Of a stretch of 48,525 nucleotides of DNA, positions 35,264-43,306 are shown piece by piece. Position 1 is the stretch's first letter; each line of letters begins with the position of its first letter. Location: positions 1 to 48,525 of the forward strand of contig CAJTRS010000006.1 of assembly GCA_910578805.1 (NCBI GenBank), given 5' to 3'. The DNA is from an uncultured Muribaculaceae bacterium (GTDB taxonomy: Bacteria > Bacteroidota > Bacteroidia > Bacteroidales > Muribaculaceae). The position numbers and the translations under genes are program-made. A model generated the notes under the pieces. That model was not told the origin of the DNA, searched no databases, and was given only the letters and a program-made list of their open reading frames with translations.

Positions 35264-36256
35264 TTAATCCTCATTGAGGTTAACACGCTTGAATTCCACG
35301 GCAACCAGACCCTTCTGCGACTTGTCGAGATACTGGCCTATGGTCATAGTGGCATCTTTCACGAATTCCTGTTCCAACAGACATGACTCCTTGAAGAACT
35401 TGTTAAGACGACCCTGGGCTATGTTCTGGATCATCTGTTCGGGAAGGTTTGCGGCTTTGGCCTCGGCTGTCTCCTTGGCTATCGCACGAGCCTTGTCTGC
35501 TTCCTCTTCAGTAAGCCAGCCCTTGGCTATATTGGACTCGATATGAGCTTCGCTGTCAACAAGATTGGGGTTGATGCCGGCTTTCTTAAGAGCCGCTTCC
35601 ACGGCTTTCTTCACCTGTTCTTCCTTAGTCTTGTCAACGGCAACATTGTATTCCGAATCCTTTACCGACTGGGGAACACTGTCACGGTCAACAGCCACGG
35701 GGTTCATCGAAGCCACCTGCATGGCCACATCACGGCCAACCTGATAATCTACATCTTCAAGGTTGAAAGCTACGATAGTGGCAAGTTTGTTGCCCTGATG
35801 TATGTAAGAAGTGGTTGAAGGAGCTTCAACATATTCATATGCACCGAGTTCCATCTTTTCACCGGTCTTACCGCTTTCTTCCACAATAAGATCGGCTATA
35901 GCGCGGCCATCGAGCTGCAATGCTTTAACTTCATCGAGAGTCTTGGCCTTGGCTGCCATCGCTGCATCGAGAATTTTCTGTGTAAGGCCTACGAATCCGG
36001 CATTTTTAGCCACGAAATCAGTTTCGCACTTCAGAGCTACGATAGCGGCAAAGCCGTTTTCGTTTTTAGCCAGCACGCAACCTTCGGAGGCTTCACGGTC
36101 TTCACGCTTGGCTGCCACGGCCTGACCCTTCTTGCGAAGAATCTCCACAGCGGCATCAATATCGCCGTTAGTTTCGGCGAGTGCTTTTTTGCAGTCCATC
36201 AAGCCGGCACTTGTGAGGTGACGGAGCTTGGTGATTTCTGCCATTGTTACTGCCAT
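35264..36256 (-). CDS. tsf: Elongation factor Ts
   Basis: 330 residues, longer than the 283 of E. coli as usual in Bacteroidota. The N-terminal UBA-like domain (ITKLRHLTSAGLMDCKKAL, 8-26) and the T79-D80-F81-V82 motif that pries open EF-Tu are present. It exchanges GDP for GTP on EF-Tu. Two ATG codons, M1 and M5, could serve; M1 at 36256 is used here. It follows rpsB after 40 bp, the classic rpsB-tsf pair. Confidence 0.98.
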   Translation of the reverse strand: MAVTMAEITKLRHLTSAGLMDCKKALAETNGDIDAAVEILRKKGQAVAAKREDREASEGCVLAKNENGFAAIVALKCETDFVAKNAGFVGLTQKILDAAMAAKAKTLDEVKALQLDGRAIADLIVEESGKTGEKMELGAYEYVEAPSTTSYIHQGNKLATIVAFNLEDVDYQVGRDVAMQVASMNPVAVDRDSVPQSVKDSEYNVAVDKTKEEQVKKAVEAALKKAGINPNLVDSEAHIESNIAKGWLTEEEADKARAIAKETAEAKAANLPEQMIQNIAQGRLNKFFKESCLLEQEFVKDATMTIGQYLDKSQKGLVAVEFKRVNLNED

Positions 36257-36296
36257 ATTGAGTAATGTGTGAGTGTTTGTTTCTAAATTGAATTAA

Positions 36297-37130
36297 TTAT
36301 TCTGCGGCGGGAGCTTCGGTTTCGGTCACTTCAGCTTCTGCCACAACTTCTGCCTCAGCCTTGGGAGCGCGGCTCACGCGGCGACGTTCGCGGCGGGGAG
36401 CAGCGGCTTCACCCTCAGCGGCCTGAGCGTCCACCTTTTCCACTTTGCGTTCTTCGAGACCTTCTGCCATAGCGCTGCACACGGTATCAAGAATCAGTTC
36501 GATAGACTTGGAGGCATCATCATTGGCGGGGATCACGAAATCCACATCGGTAGGATCGGAGTTGGTGTCCACAATAGCAAACACGGGAATACCGAGGCGG
36601 TTGGCCTCTGCAACAGCGATGCGTTCTTTCAGTACATCTACTACGAAAAGCGCCGAGGGAAGACGGTTAAGATCGGCAATAGAGCCGAGGGTCTTCTCCA
36701 ACTTTGCACGCTGACGGGTGATCTGCAATTTTTCACGCTTTGAAAGATTGTCAAATGTACCGTCTTTGGTCATCTTGTCGATAGAGGTCATCTTCTTGAC
36801 GGCCTTGCGGATAGTGGGGAAGTTGGTAAGCATACCACCGGGCCAGCGTTCAATAACGTAAGGCATATTCACGCCCTGGGCTTTGTCGGCGATAACTTGT
36901 TTGGCCTGTTTTTTAGTTGCCACGAAAAGCACTTTCTTGCCGGCTTTGGCTATGCTCTTCAAGGCGGCAGCAGCCTCGTCAAGCTTGGCAGCTGTCTTAT
37001 AAAGATCTATAATGTGGATACCGTTGCGCTCCATGAATATATAGGGCGCCATGGCAGGATTCCATTTTCTTTTAAGGTGACCGAAATGGCAACCTGCTTC
37101 TAATAATTGGTCAAATGTTGGTGTTGACAT
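36297..37130 (-). CDS. rpsB: 30S ribosomal protein S2
   Basis: 277 residues. Starts PTFDQLLEAGCHFGHLKRKWNP and carries IHIIDLYKT, VLFVATKKQA, ERWPGGMLTNF and the PVFAIVDTNSDP segment, all standard for S2. The C-terminal extension (about 230-277) is rich in Arg, Ala and Glu, typical of the phylum, with no fixed fold expected. It binds the 30S head-body junction. A hairpin-rich leader of 121 bp lies between rpsI and this gene and may serve regulation by S2. Confidence 0.98.
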   Translation of the reverse strand: MSTPTFDQLLEAGCHFGHLKRKWNPAMAPYIFMERNGIHIIDLYKTAAKLDEAAAALKSIAKAGKKVLFVATKKQAKQVIADKAQGVNMPYVIERWPGGMLTNFPTIRKAVKKMTSIDKMTKDGTFDNLSKREKLQITRQRAKLEKTLGSIADLNRLPSALFVVDVLKERIAVAEANRLGIPVFAIVDTNSDPTDVDFVIPANDDASKSIELILDTVCSAMAEGLEERKVEKVDAQAAEGEAAAPRRERRRVSRAPKAEAEVVAEAEVTETEAPAAE

Positions 37131-37168
37131 TTTGTTGATGATTTGTTTACGTTCTTTTGTTTTTTACA

Positions 37169-37254
37169 ACTTCGCGGTAGGGAACGTGTCCATCTGCGAA
37201 GTTTAGATACTAAACACTTATAATCAAGCAGCTTCCAAGAGCTGCGTATGATTA
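37169..37254 (-). promoter_or_regulatory. Hairpin-rich leader of rpsB
   Basis: Three hairpins fill the rpsI-rpsB gap: 37221-37226/37249-37254 plus 37228-37233/37240-37245 (overlapping the rpsI stop), 37201-37206/37210-37215, and 37169-37175/37196-37202 (ACTTCGC/GCGAAGT). No T-run follows any of them, so a leader structure, perhaps read by S2 itself, fits better than termination. Confidence 0.5.
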
Positions 37255-37638
37255 ACGCTTGGAGAACTGGAAGCGCTTGCGTGCCTTGGGCTGACCGGGT
37301 TTCTTACGTTCAACCGAACGCGGGTCGCGGGTCATGAAGCCGGCTGCACGGAGAGCGTGCTTGTCCTCGGGATTGATCTTGACCAATGCGCGGGCTATAG
37401 CCAGACGCAGAGCCTCGGCCTGACCGGTGTAACCGCCACCGTCGAGATTGACTTTGATGTCATATTTTTCAGCCGCTTCAAGAGTGGTCAGAGGCTGCTT
37501 TACGATATACTGAAGTATCGATGAAGGGAAGTAAACTTCCAGAGGGCGTTTGTTGATTGTGATGGCACCGTTGCCTTCTTTTACAATCACACGTGCCACG
37601 GCGGCCTTACGACGGCCTACTGCATTAACTGTTTCCAT
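37252..37638 (-). CDS. rpsI: 30S ribosomal protein S9
   Basis: 128 residues, normal length. Starts with GRRKAAVARV, has GGGYTGQAEALRLAIARAL and ends in the basic tail GQPKARKRFQFSKR that reaches the P-site tRNA. It follows rplM after 8 bp, the conserved L13-S9 pair. Confidence 0.98.
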   Translation of the reverse strand: METVNAVGRRKAAVARVIVKEGNGAITINKRPLEVYFPSSILQYIVKQPLTTLEAAEKYDIKVNLDGGGYTGQAEALRLAIARALVKINPEDKHALRAAGFMTRDPRSVERKKPGQPKARKRFQFSKR

Positions 37639-37646
37639 ACTTCAGA

Positions 37647-38126
37647 TTATTTCAATTTGTTGATGTCAATTACTTTGGGGTTCTGAGCTTCATGCGGGTG
37701 GCTGGGACCATTGTAAACGTGCATGTTCTCTATCAGGCGACGACCAAGACGATTTTTGGGAAGCATGCCTTTCATCACTTTGATGTAAAGGGGGTGCATA
37801 CCGGGGTGGAGGTGCTTGTTGAACGACTTTTTCATCAGCACTTCGGGAGTGGCAACGCGCTGTCCGCCGGGATAACCGGTGTATGACAGATACTCACGGT
37901 CAGTCATCTTTTTTCCTGTGAGAACCACCTTGTCGGCATTGATGATGATTACATTGTCGCCGCATTCCATGTTGGGTGAGTAGCTGGGCTTGTACTTGCC
38001 ACGGAGAATTTTAGCGACCTTGGCGCACAGACGGCCAAGAACCTGATCGGTGGCATCGATTACCACCCATTCTTTTTCCACGCTCTTCGCGCTGGGAGTT
38101 AAGGTTTTGTAGCTTAAAGTATCCAC
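37647..38126 (-). CDS. rplM: 50S ribosomal protein L13
   Basis: 159 residues. Starts at a GTG (38126). Carries EWVVIDATDQVLGRLCAKVAKILRG, DNVIIINADKVVLTGKK and HPLYIKVMKGMLPKNRLG, all diagnostic of L13. First gene of rplM-rpsI-rpsB-tsf, with a strong promoter at 38239-38269 and a leader of about 100 nt holding a 6-bp hairpin (38174-38179/38188-38193), a possible site for feedback by L13. Confidence 0.98.
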   Translation of the reverse strand: MDTLSYKTLTPSAKSVEKEWVVIDATDQVLGRLCAKVAKILRGKYKPSYSPNMECGDNVIIINADKVVLTGKKMTDREYLSYTGYPGGQRVATPEVLMKKSFNKHLHPGMHPLYIKVMKGMLPKNRLGRRLIENMHVYNGPSHPHEAQNPKVIDINKLK

Positions 38127-38238
38127 TTTTAATTAGTTGATAGATAGTTAATTAATTCGACACTCACCGCAGAGATGCCCGGCCAAAGGCATCACCCCGA
38201 CTCATGTCATAGTTTGATTTTTGGATATAATCGGACTG

Positions 38239-38269
38239 CAAAGGTAGTGATTATCCACCACTTAACCAA
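38239..38269 (-). promoter_or_regulatory. rplM operon promoter
   Basis: On the minus strand TTG (38269-38267), a 20-bp spacer and TACCTTTG (38246-38239) match the Bacteroidota consensus in full. Confidence 0.8.
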
Positions 38270-38313
38270 GCTTCCGACAAACTTATTTACGGTGTTTTTT
38301 TGAGTTTACGGTC

Positions 38314-38367
38314 AGAACCGGCATTTTACAGCGAATGCCCGGTTCTTCCTAAAAGAATCGGGCATTC
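38314..38367 (-). terminator. Alternating hairpins downstream of the surface operon
   Basis: 38333-38347 pairs with 38353-38367 (15 bp with one G-U, loop CCTAA). The same central segment (38334-38346) can instead pair with 38314-38325 (12 bp with one bulge), so the two hairpins exclude each other. They lie just after the last gene of the surface operon and likely end or protect its transcript; the T-tail is poor. Confidence 0.6.
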
Positions 38368-38400
38368 ATTAAAATTATAGGCTTTATGCTATCTGAATGA

Positions 38401-40167
38401 TCAGAATTTATAGTTGACGCCTATTACGGCGCGGTATTCAGGCCGTAGCTTGATCATACCGTATTCGATGGGCATAGCAAGAGCCATGATCTGCGGTTCC
38501 AGATATATATCCCACGAATCATTGACACGGAAGCGTCCGTTGAGCGCCGCTTTCAGACCGCCGAAAAACCGAGTGGAATTGACAGACTCATCTTGTGGCG
38601 TCGGACTGTTCGCCATACCGCCATACACACCAAGCACACCCGAGACGTCAAACAATCTGTCAGGATTGAATCCGGCCATAGCCGAAGAGATGCTCAGCAT
38701 ATAGTCGGCCGAAAGAGCTATAGATCGGAAATCACGCCAGGAATCGGGGAATATCTGACCATCGATAGTAAACCTGAATGCCGACATCGGAGATACCCAG
38801 CGCCCTATACCCAAGTGGGCTGAATATCCATAATCATATTCCCACGTACGGAATGAAGCTACACCGCCACCTGCCGTAGCAAACCATTTTTTGGACTGCG
38901 ACAGATCGTCAAACTTGCGTTTATTCTCGTAATAGTCATACTCATACGCACCGACCGAATACCTCACACCGGCATTGACCGATCCCATGATATTACCTTT
39001 CATAACCTCCTTGTTGAAATCCCGGGCAAACACGCGCACCTGAGGCTCAATGAATATGCCCCAGTTAGGAGTGAACTTTATCACACCCTGCAAGCCGGCC
39101 TGAGCTCCGGGATAAACCTTGGCCGAAGCATGACTCGCATAAGCACCGACGGCACCGAGAGTGACATTGAGCTCAAATCTGTTGTCAGGACGGAATCCTG
39201 TGAAGAAAGACGTAAGATTCCACACATAATCAATACCGCCCATCACCATGCTCCGGGTATCGGAAATATTGCCATACGAAGCCGTCAGACGCAAACCCGA
39301 CGACGGGCTGAAACGCTTGCCCACAAAGAATGTGCCATAAGCATTATTGGTGCTAAACAGACCGTCGATAGTACTTGCCTTTCTGAGATTCAGCAGACCG
39401 CCTCCAAGACCATAAAACATATTGTCCTCAAACCCATAACTTACAAACGGCACTGACCGGCGGCTGCGCTCCTCATCCGACAGGCGGCGGAAACCGATAC
39501 CGAACATCACCGATGGTTCCAGACGATATTTGAAATTGGTATTGTCCAATGCATTGCCCACATATGCTCCGACCCGGGGCTCTAAATACATAAACACCGC
39601 GTCGGATATATTATATCGCGCCACAAGCCCGAAGCGGAAGCCAAAAAGTCCCTTAACAGAACCGCTTTTGCTCATCAACTGAGCCTCGAGTCCGGCAGAA
39701 CCGATAAGTTCAAACTTACGCCGTGCATTATGCCCACGCACAAGCGTAGAGAAATTCACCAAGTAATCGGCCGAAAGCCCCCCGAAAAACGGACGCCCCT
39801 CGGAGTAATTGTGAAAACCACCGTTAAGACCCAGACGCCAACCGTGGGCCGGGAGCACCCAATCGCCGACCGAAATACCCATACGCGCATCGGTGCGGGG
39901 TATATGGAACAAGTCCTCCGGATCCATCAGAAACGAAGGACCGGCTTCCACAGACATAAACAGGTGATCGCCAAACCGCTTTTCAGAGAAACGTTCATTA
40001 CCGTTAGGCTTCTGGAGCACATGATTCAAGGCGTTGAACTGAGTGGAATCCACCTTATAGCTCTTGGTATTCGGAATCTTCTTTTTAGCATCTGCTGTTC
40101 CGAACACACACAGACCAAGCAACAGAAGGATAAATGCCCTACGGGATATTATATTATGCATAACCAT
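38401..40167 (-). CDS. Outer-membrane protein with triplicated module
   Basis: 588 residues from the ATG at 40167; a TTG three codons earlier and an ATG two codons later are alternatives. A signal peptide (hydrophobic FILLLLGLCVFG, cleavage after TADA) is followed by a short linker and three tandem copies of one module, about 178 residues each. Recurring anchors: G-D/R-W/F-V-L/S-P then aromatic-R-L/F; A/I-DY near 133, 312 and 487; G-F/H-x-P/A-D/R-R-x-F; and Y/F-L/I-EP-R/Q near 196, 374 and 557. The end VIGVNYKF, with a terminal Phe, fits an outer-membrane beta-barrel. Function unknown. It follows the frameshifted OmpA/TPR gene by about 10 bp, in one operon. Confidence 0.78.
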   Translation of the reverse strand: MVMHNIISRRAFILLLLGLCVFGTADAKKKIPNTKSYKVDSTQFNALNHVLQKPNGNERFSEKRFGDHLFMSVEAGPSFLMDPEDLFHIPRTDARMGISVGDWVLPAHGWRLGLNGGFHNYSEGRPFFGGLSADYLVNFSTLVRGHNARRKFELIGSAGLEAQLMSKSGSVKGLFGFRFGLVARYNISDAVFMYLEPRVGAYVGNALDNTNFKYRLEPSVMFGIGFRRLSDEERSRRSVPFVSYGFEDNMFYGLGGGLLNLRKASTIDGLFSTNNAYGTFFVGKRFSPSSGLRLTASYGNISDTRSMVMGGIDYVWNLTSFFTGFRPDNRFELNVTLGAVGAYASHASAKVYPGAQAGLQGVIKFTPNWGIFIEPQVRVFARDFNKEVMKGNIMGSVNAGVRYSVGAYEYDYYENKRKFDDLSQSKKWFATAGGGVASFRTWEYDYGYSAHLGIGRWVSPMSAFRFTIDGQIFPDSWRDFRSIALSADYMLSISSAMAGFNPDRLFDVSGVLGVYGGMANSPTPQDESVNSTRFFGGLKAALNGRFRVNDSWDIYLEPQIMALAMPIEYGMIKLRPEYRAVIGVNYKF

Positions 40168-40178
40168 TGTTATCAATA

Positions 40179-40565
40179 TTAATACTGTTCTAAATCTTCT
40201 TCCTCCAACAAGTCTATAACATCACCATCTATTCGGGCTATATCCCTCAGTGACGGATCAAGTTTGAATGCTTTCTCTATGTGTGTGATCGCGGCAAGAT
40301 ATTCGTCAACTCGATTGGCCGCAGTAGCCTTTATATACTCTTCCAATGCGGAACCGCCAAGATTTTTAGATTTCTCATAAGCTTGCTTGTCGGCCTTTAT
40401 GGCAAGTAGCAGGAGCACTTCATTGAACGGAGAATCGGCCGAAATTTCCTGAATCGCCTCATGGTATCGACCGTTAAGCGCCGCCGAATATATCCTGAGT
40501 TTATGACACATTTCATTATCGGGCAGAACGAATCCGCTTTGCTGAACTGACCCACTGCCAGACAT
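40179..40565 (-). pseudogene. C-terminal part of the OmpA/TPR gene, shifted frame
   Basis: 128-residue open frame whose first 15 or so residues are out of frame nonsense and whose remainder, from LPDNEMCHK onward, is a good continuation of the upstream 609-residue protein: helical repeats (LNGRYHEAIQEI, ALEEYIKATAANRVDEYLAAITHIEKAFKLDP) ending LEEEDLEQY. Joining the two at about 40524-40530 restores a single protein of about 680 residues. One missing base (or two extra) there explains the break. It may be a true mutation, a slip site or a sequencing error. Confidence 0.75.
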
Positions 40566-42226
40566 GCGATAGCCTGATTCAAACGGGATTCATCGGGTAC
40601 CGGCCCTTTGATCTTGCTGAGTATGGGGTCTATCAGATCAGGATCAGGCTTACCTTGCGATATGTAGATATCAGCCAAATCAGTAGCAGCCACAAGGAAC
40701 TTAGGGTGCACTTCCAACGCACGCTTTATAATTGGTTCTCTATCGGCCGAATCAGCCATAGAGTACAGACGCCAAAACTCATATCTCGACATCTCTGAAC
40801 TATTGGTCTTATAAAGATCGACTATCTCATCATCTGTAAGATAGCGGTACTTCGAAGTCACAAACTCATACTGCACACGGCGCAACCTCGGCAGATACTG
40901 CTCCTTGATAAGACTTGTATAGTACGGAAGTCCCATGATCTGACGACCTTGACGTGTAATATTCGACGGATACCTGTCTATGATCTCCTCGATAGCCTCC
41001 GCCTCCTCCGTCTTGCCGTCGGCACGCATCAGTGCCGCCACATCGTCCCACGATGCCACCGAAGCTTCTGTGCTGACCTCCAGGTTGCGGCGTGTCGATG
41101 CGCTCAGACCGTTCAATATCACGTCCATTGCCGACTGCATACGGTCCTTGGCCAACGCACGGTTACTGTCATAATTACCTTCGGGCGATGCCGTACCGGA
41201 TATGGTAAAACTCTTCAGCGCCATGTCAGGATCATTCTCTATATCATGAAGCTGCCGGAGCAGAGCGTCCATCTCTGCCTGATTGTCTCCGAGCGACATA
41301 TCAAGGCGCGACTTTCCAACACTGAACGTAAGTTTCACATCACCTTTGGTGTCACGCAACTGCATCTCAGGTGTCGGGAAGAATTTCTCATTGACCACAG
41401 GACTGCCTTTCAGATTATATGAGAGGAAACGCATAGGATTCACCGTACCTCTGGCTATGACAAACGTGTCAGTATAGACCACATTATTGTACGTCTCCAT
41501 CGACGACATCACCTCACAGAAGAAATCATGCTTGGGATTTTCCACATACACCGAATCTCGGATATAGACCACATTGCCAATCTTACCCGTACCGGCAGAA
41601 CCTTCTATTACAACATAATCATTCAACGGATCCGACTCAGGCTCCCAGTCATACATTCGCTCCTGGGTTATGGCATAGCGGCGTCCGTCAAACACCTCCG
41701 GCTTCATATAGACAATCTCCTTTTTGGTCACATTACACATAGCCGGCTGAATGATCATGCGCGAACTCGACGAAAATATGTTTTCAGGAATCGTCACTCG
41801 AGTCTTTACATACAGATTATTACCCTTGACCTCTATGTCCGTAGGCTCTACGATCAGACCCTTGGCAACAGACTTGGCCGTTACCACAACCTCGCCGAGC
41901 TGGTTGGCCTCGGGGATAAGTGCCACATCTATGTTTATGCGGTTATTGACATCGACAGTCAAGTCCTCGCATCCCATGGCGCTGAACAGCAGCTGGTCGG
42001 TATCATCTACATTAACCGTATAATGTCCTTCCTCGTTGGTGGAACCTATAAGTTTGTTGTCCTCACCCACATTATATATACTCACACCGAAAAGTGGCTC
42101 TTCCGTACGACTGTTGATAACTTTTCCTCGCACATTTATATTTCTTGCCGATGCCTCAGCTCCGGCAAAAACGGCAAGCGCCACAAGACTTATCCTACAC
42201 AGTCTTCCAAACGTAAGTTTACACAT
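40397..42226 (-). CDS. Surface protein with carboxypeptidase-regulatory, OmpA-like and TPR parts
   Basis: 609-residue frame, of which about 1-565 are genuine. Signal peptide about 1-27 (LVALAVFAGAEASA). Residues 29-110 form a CarboxypepD_reg-like domain (VRGKVINSRTEEPLFGVSIYNVG to LGEVVVTA). A beta-rich middle follows. Residues about 335-370 contain SGTASPEGNYDSNRALAKDR, the core of an OmpA-like peptidoglycan-binding domain. A helical repeat region follows from about 430. Past about residue 566 the sequence (PIMKCVINSG onward) is off frame: the true C-terminus is in the next frame at 40179-40524. It starts 11 bp after the DUF3575 gene and belongs to its operon. It probably links outer membrane and cell wall. 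Confidence 0.75.
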   Translation of the reverse strand: MCKLTFGRLCRISLVALAVFAGAEASARNINVRGKVINSRTEEPLFGVSIYNVGEDNKLIGSTNEEGHYTVNVDDTDQLLFSAMGCEDLTVDVNNRINIDVALIPEANQLGEVVVTAKSVAKGLIVEPTDIEVKGNNLYVKTRVTIPENIFSSSSRMIIQPAMCNVTKKEIVYMKPEVFDGRRYAITQERMYDWEPESDPLNDYVVIEGSAGTGKIGNVVYIRDSVYVENPKHDFFCEVMSSMETYNNVVYTDTFVIARGTVNPMRFLSYNLKGSPVVNEKFFPTPEMQLRDTKGDVKLTFSVGKSRLDMSLGDNQAEMDALLRQLHDIENDPDMALKSFTISGTASPEGNYDSNRALAKDRMQSAMDVILNGLSASTRRNLEVSTEASVASWDDVAALMRADGKTEEAEAIEEIIDRYPSNITRQGRQIMGLPYYTSLIKEQYLPRLRRVQYEFVTSKYRYLTDDEIVDLYKTNSSEMSRYEFWRLYSMADSADREPIIKRALEVHPKFLVAATDLADIYISQGKPDPDLIDPILSKIKGPVPDESRLNQAIACLAVGQFSKADSFCPIMKCVINSGYIRRRLTVDTMRRFRKFRPILRSMKCSCYLP

Positions 42227-42237
42227 AATTCTGCGAT

Positions 42238-42795
42238 TTAATCAAATATATAAGCAAATGACAGGCCGAGTCTGACCGGCACCGGCGTCCACTTGGAGTA
42301 ATTGGGAATTATGGGACGCTCCTCATTCACACCGTATTTATAACACCGGATACGCCCGACACCGACACCCACGGTAGCCTCCATGTTCCAATGCCGGCTC
42401 AACACCAACGCATAGCCATAGGTAAAACCAACCGCAAAGAGGTCGCCATTGTACTTGCGCTCATTAAACTGCAGCCTATAATCGGCAAACAACGGCGCAA
42501 AACCCACATAATGACGGGCCATGGGACGATTGAACCAATAACGCAATTCGGGTTGGAATCTGAAATTAGTCAGAGTGATACCGCGAATAGGCTTGGTGAT
42601 TGGATTACATGCAAATCCGATGTCGAGAGTGAGCCTTTTATTGAGGCGCGTTTCCAATGAAAGGTTCGGCGTCAGAGTAAGCCAATCGAGAGCATTCGTC
42701 TTTAGGGCAAGACGTTGAGCCTCTGCGGAATGACTACACAGCACAAATCCTAACAGTAAGAAAAATCTAAAAAACAGACTCTTAATGTTTTTCAT
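42238..42795 (-). CDS. DUF3575-family outer-membrane protein
   Basis: 185 residues. Signal peptide about 1-26 (FFLLLGFVLCSHS, cleavage after AEAQ). The mature part ALKTNALDWLTLTPNLSLE, FRFQPELRYWF, HYVGFAPLFADY, and the C-terminal LGLSFAYIFD with aromatic end match DUF3575, a Bacteroidota family predicted to form a small beta-barrel and often found with surface-appendage or OmpA-type genes. First gene of a three-gene operon; its promoter at 43103-43132 leaves a long leader. Confidence 0.85.
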   Translation of the reverse strand: MKNIKSLFFRFFLLLGFVLCSHSAEAQRLALKTNALDWLTLTPNLSLETRLNKRLTLDIGFACNPITKPIRGITLTNFRFQPELRYWFNRPMARHYVGFAPLFADYRLQFNERKYNGDLFAVGFTYGYALVLSRHWNMEATVGVGVGRIRCYKYGVNEERPIIPNYSKWTPVPVRLGLSFAYIFD

Positions 42796-43102
42796 ATTTT
42801 TATACCTGATGTAATGAATAATGAATTAATTTCTTTTAAAAAGTATGACCCGATTCACATACGCACAGCCATACCGGAAGTGTCGGGAATCAAAACTGTA
42901 CGATATCCGGCAATGTCACTTCAAAGCACATCAATAGAACACTCACATAAACACAAGACCCTGTAGTCATGCAAGTTACATACCCATCAAACCCAATAGA
43001 CCCGAGTATTCCCTATTGATTTGCCCCCTGATTTATCCCATACAAAAGACATCACGAATCAAGCCCTCAACCAATCTATTGACAAGTCCGATTTTGGAAG
43101 TG
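42796..43102 (-). promoter_or_regulatory. Long 5' leader of the DUF3575 operon
   Basis: About 300 nt separate the promoter (-7 box at 43110-43103) from the DUF3575 ATG. No gene fits in it on either strand. No strong hairpin was found by eye. Long leaders in this phylum can hold binding sites for regulators or small RNAs, but nothing specific can be named. Confidence 0.4.
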
Positions 43103-43132
43103 CAAAAGTAAATAATTTCCTACAAAACACAA
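43103..43132 (-). promoter_or_regulatory. DUF3575 operon promoter
   Basis: On the minus strand TTG (43132-43130), a 19-bp spacer and TACTTTTG (43110-43103) match the Bacteroidota consensus in full. Confidence 0.65.
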
Positions 43133-43179
43133 AATTATGTAAATGAATTTTTATTAACAAAAAAAAATATTCACCTATG

Positions 43180-43236
43180 GCCTGAAATAAAAACAAGGGC
43201 GGAACGCCACAGGTAATATCCTGTGAACGCCGCCCT
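43180..43236 (-). terminator. udp terminator
   Basis: On the minus strand AGGGCGG (43236-43230) pairs with CCGCCCT (43202-43196) and an inner CACAGG pairs with CCTGTG, with a small internal loop. TTGTTTTTATTT follows (43195-43184). It ends the thioesterase-dprA-udp run. Confidence 0.88.
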
Positions 43237-43306
43237 GGAATAAAACATCTGACACGAAATACCCCCTTATGAGACCGAACTTTCGTCAGTCCCGCCTTCG
43301 GGGTTT

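Noticed and set aside
41528..42241. 237-residue open frame opposite the OmpA/TPR gene
   Set aside because: Antisense shadow of a real gene with signal peptide and domains on the minus strand.
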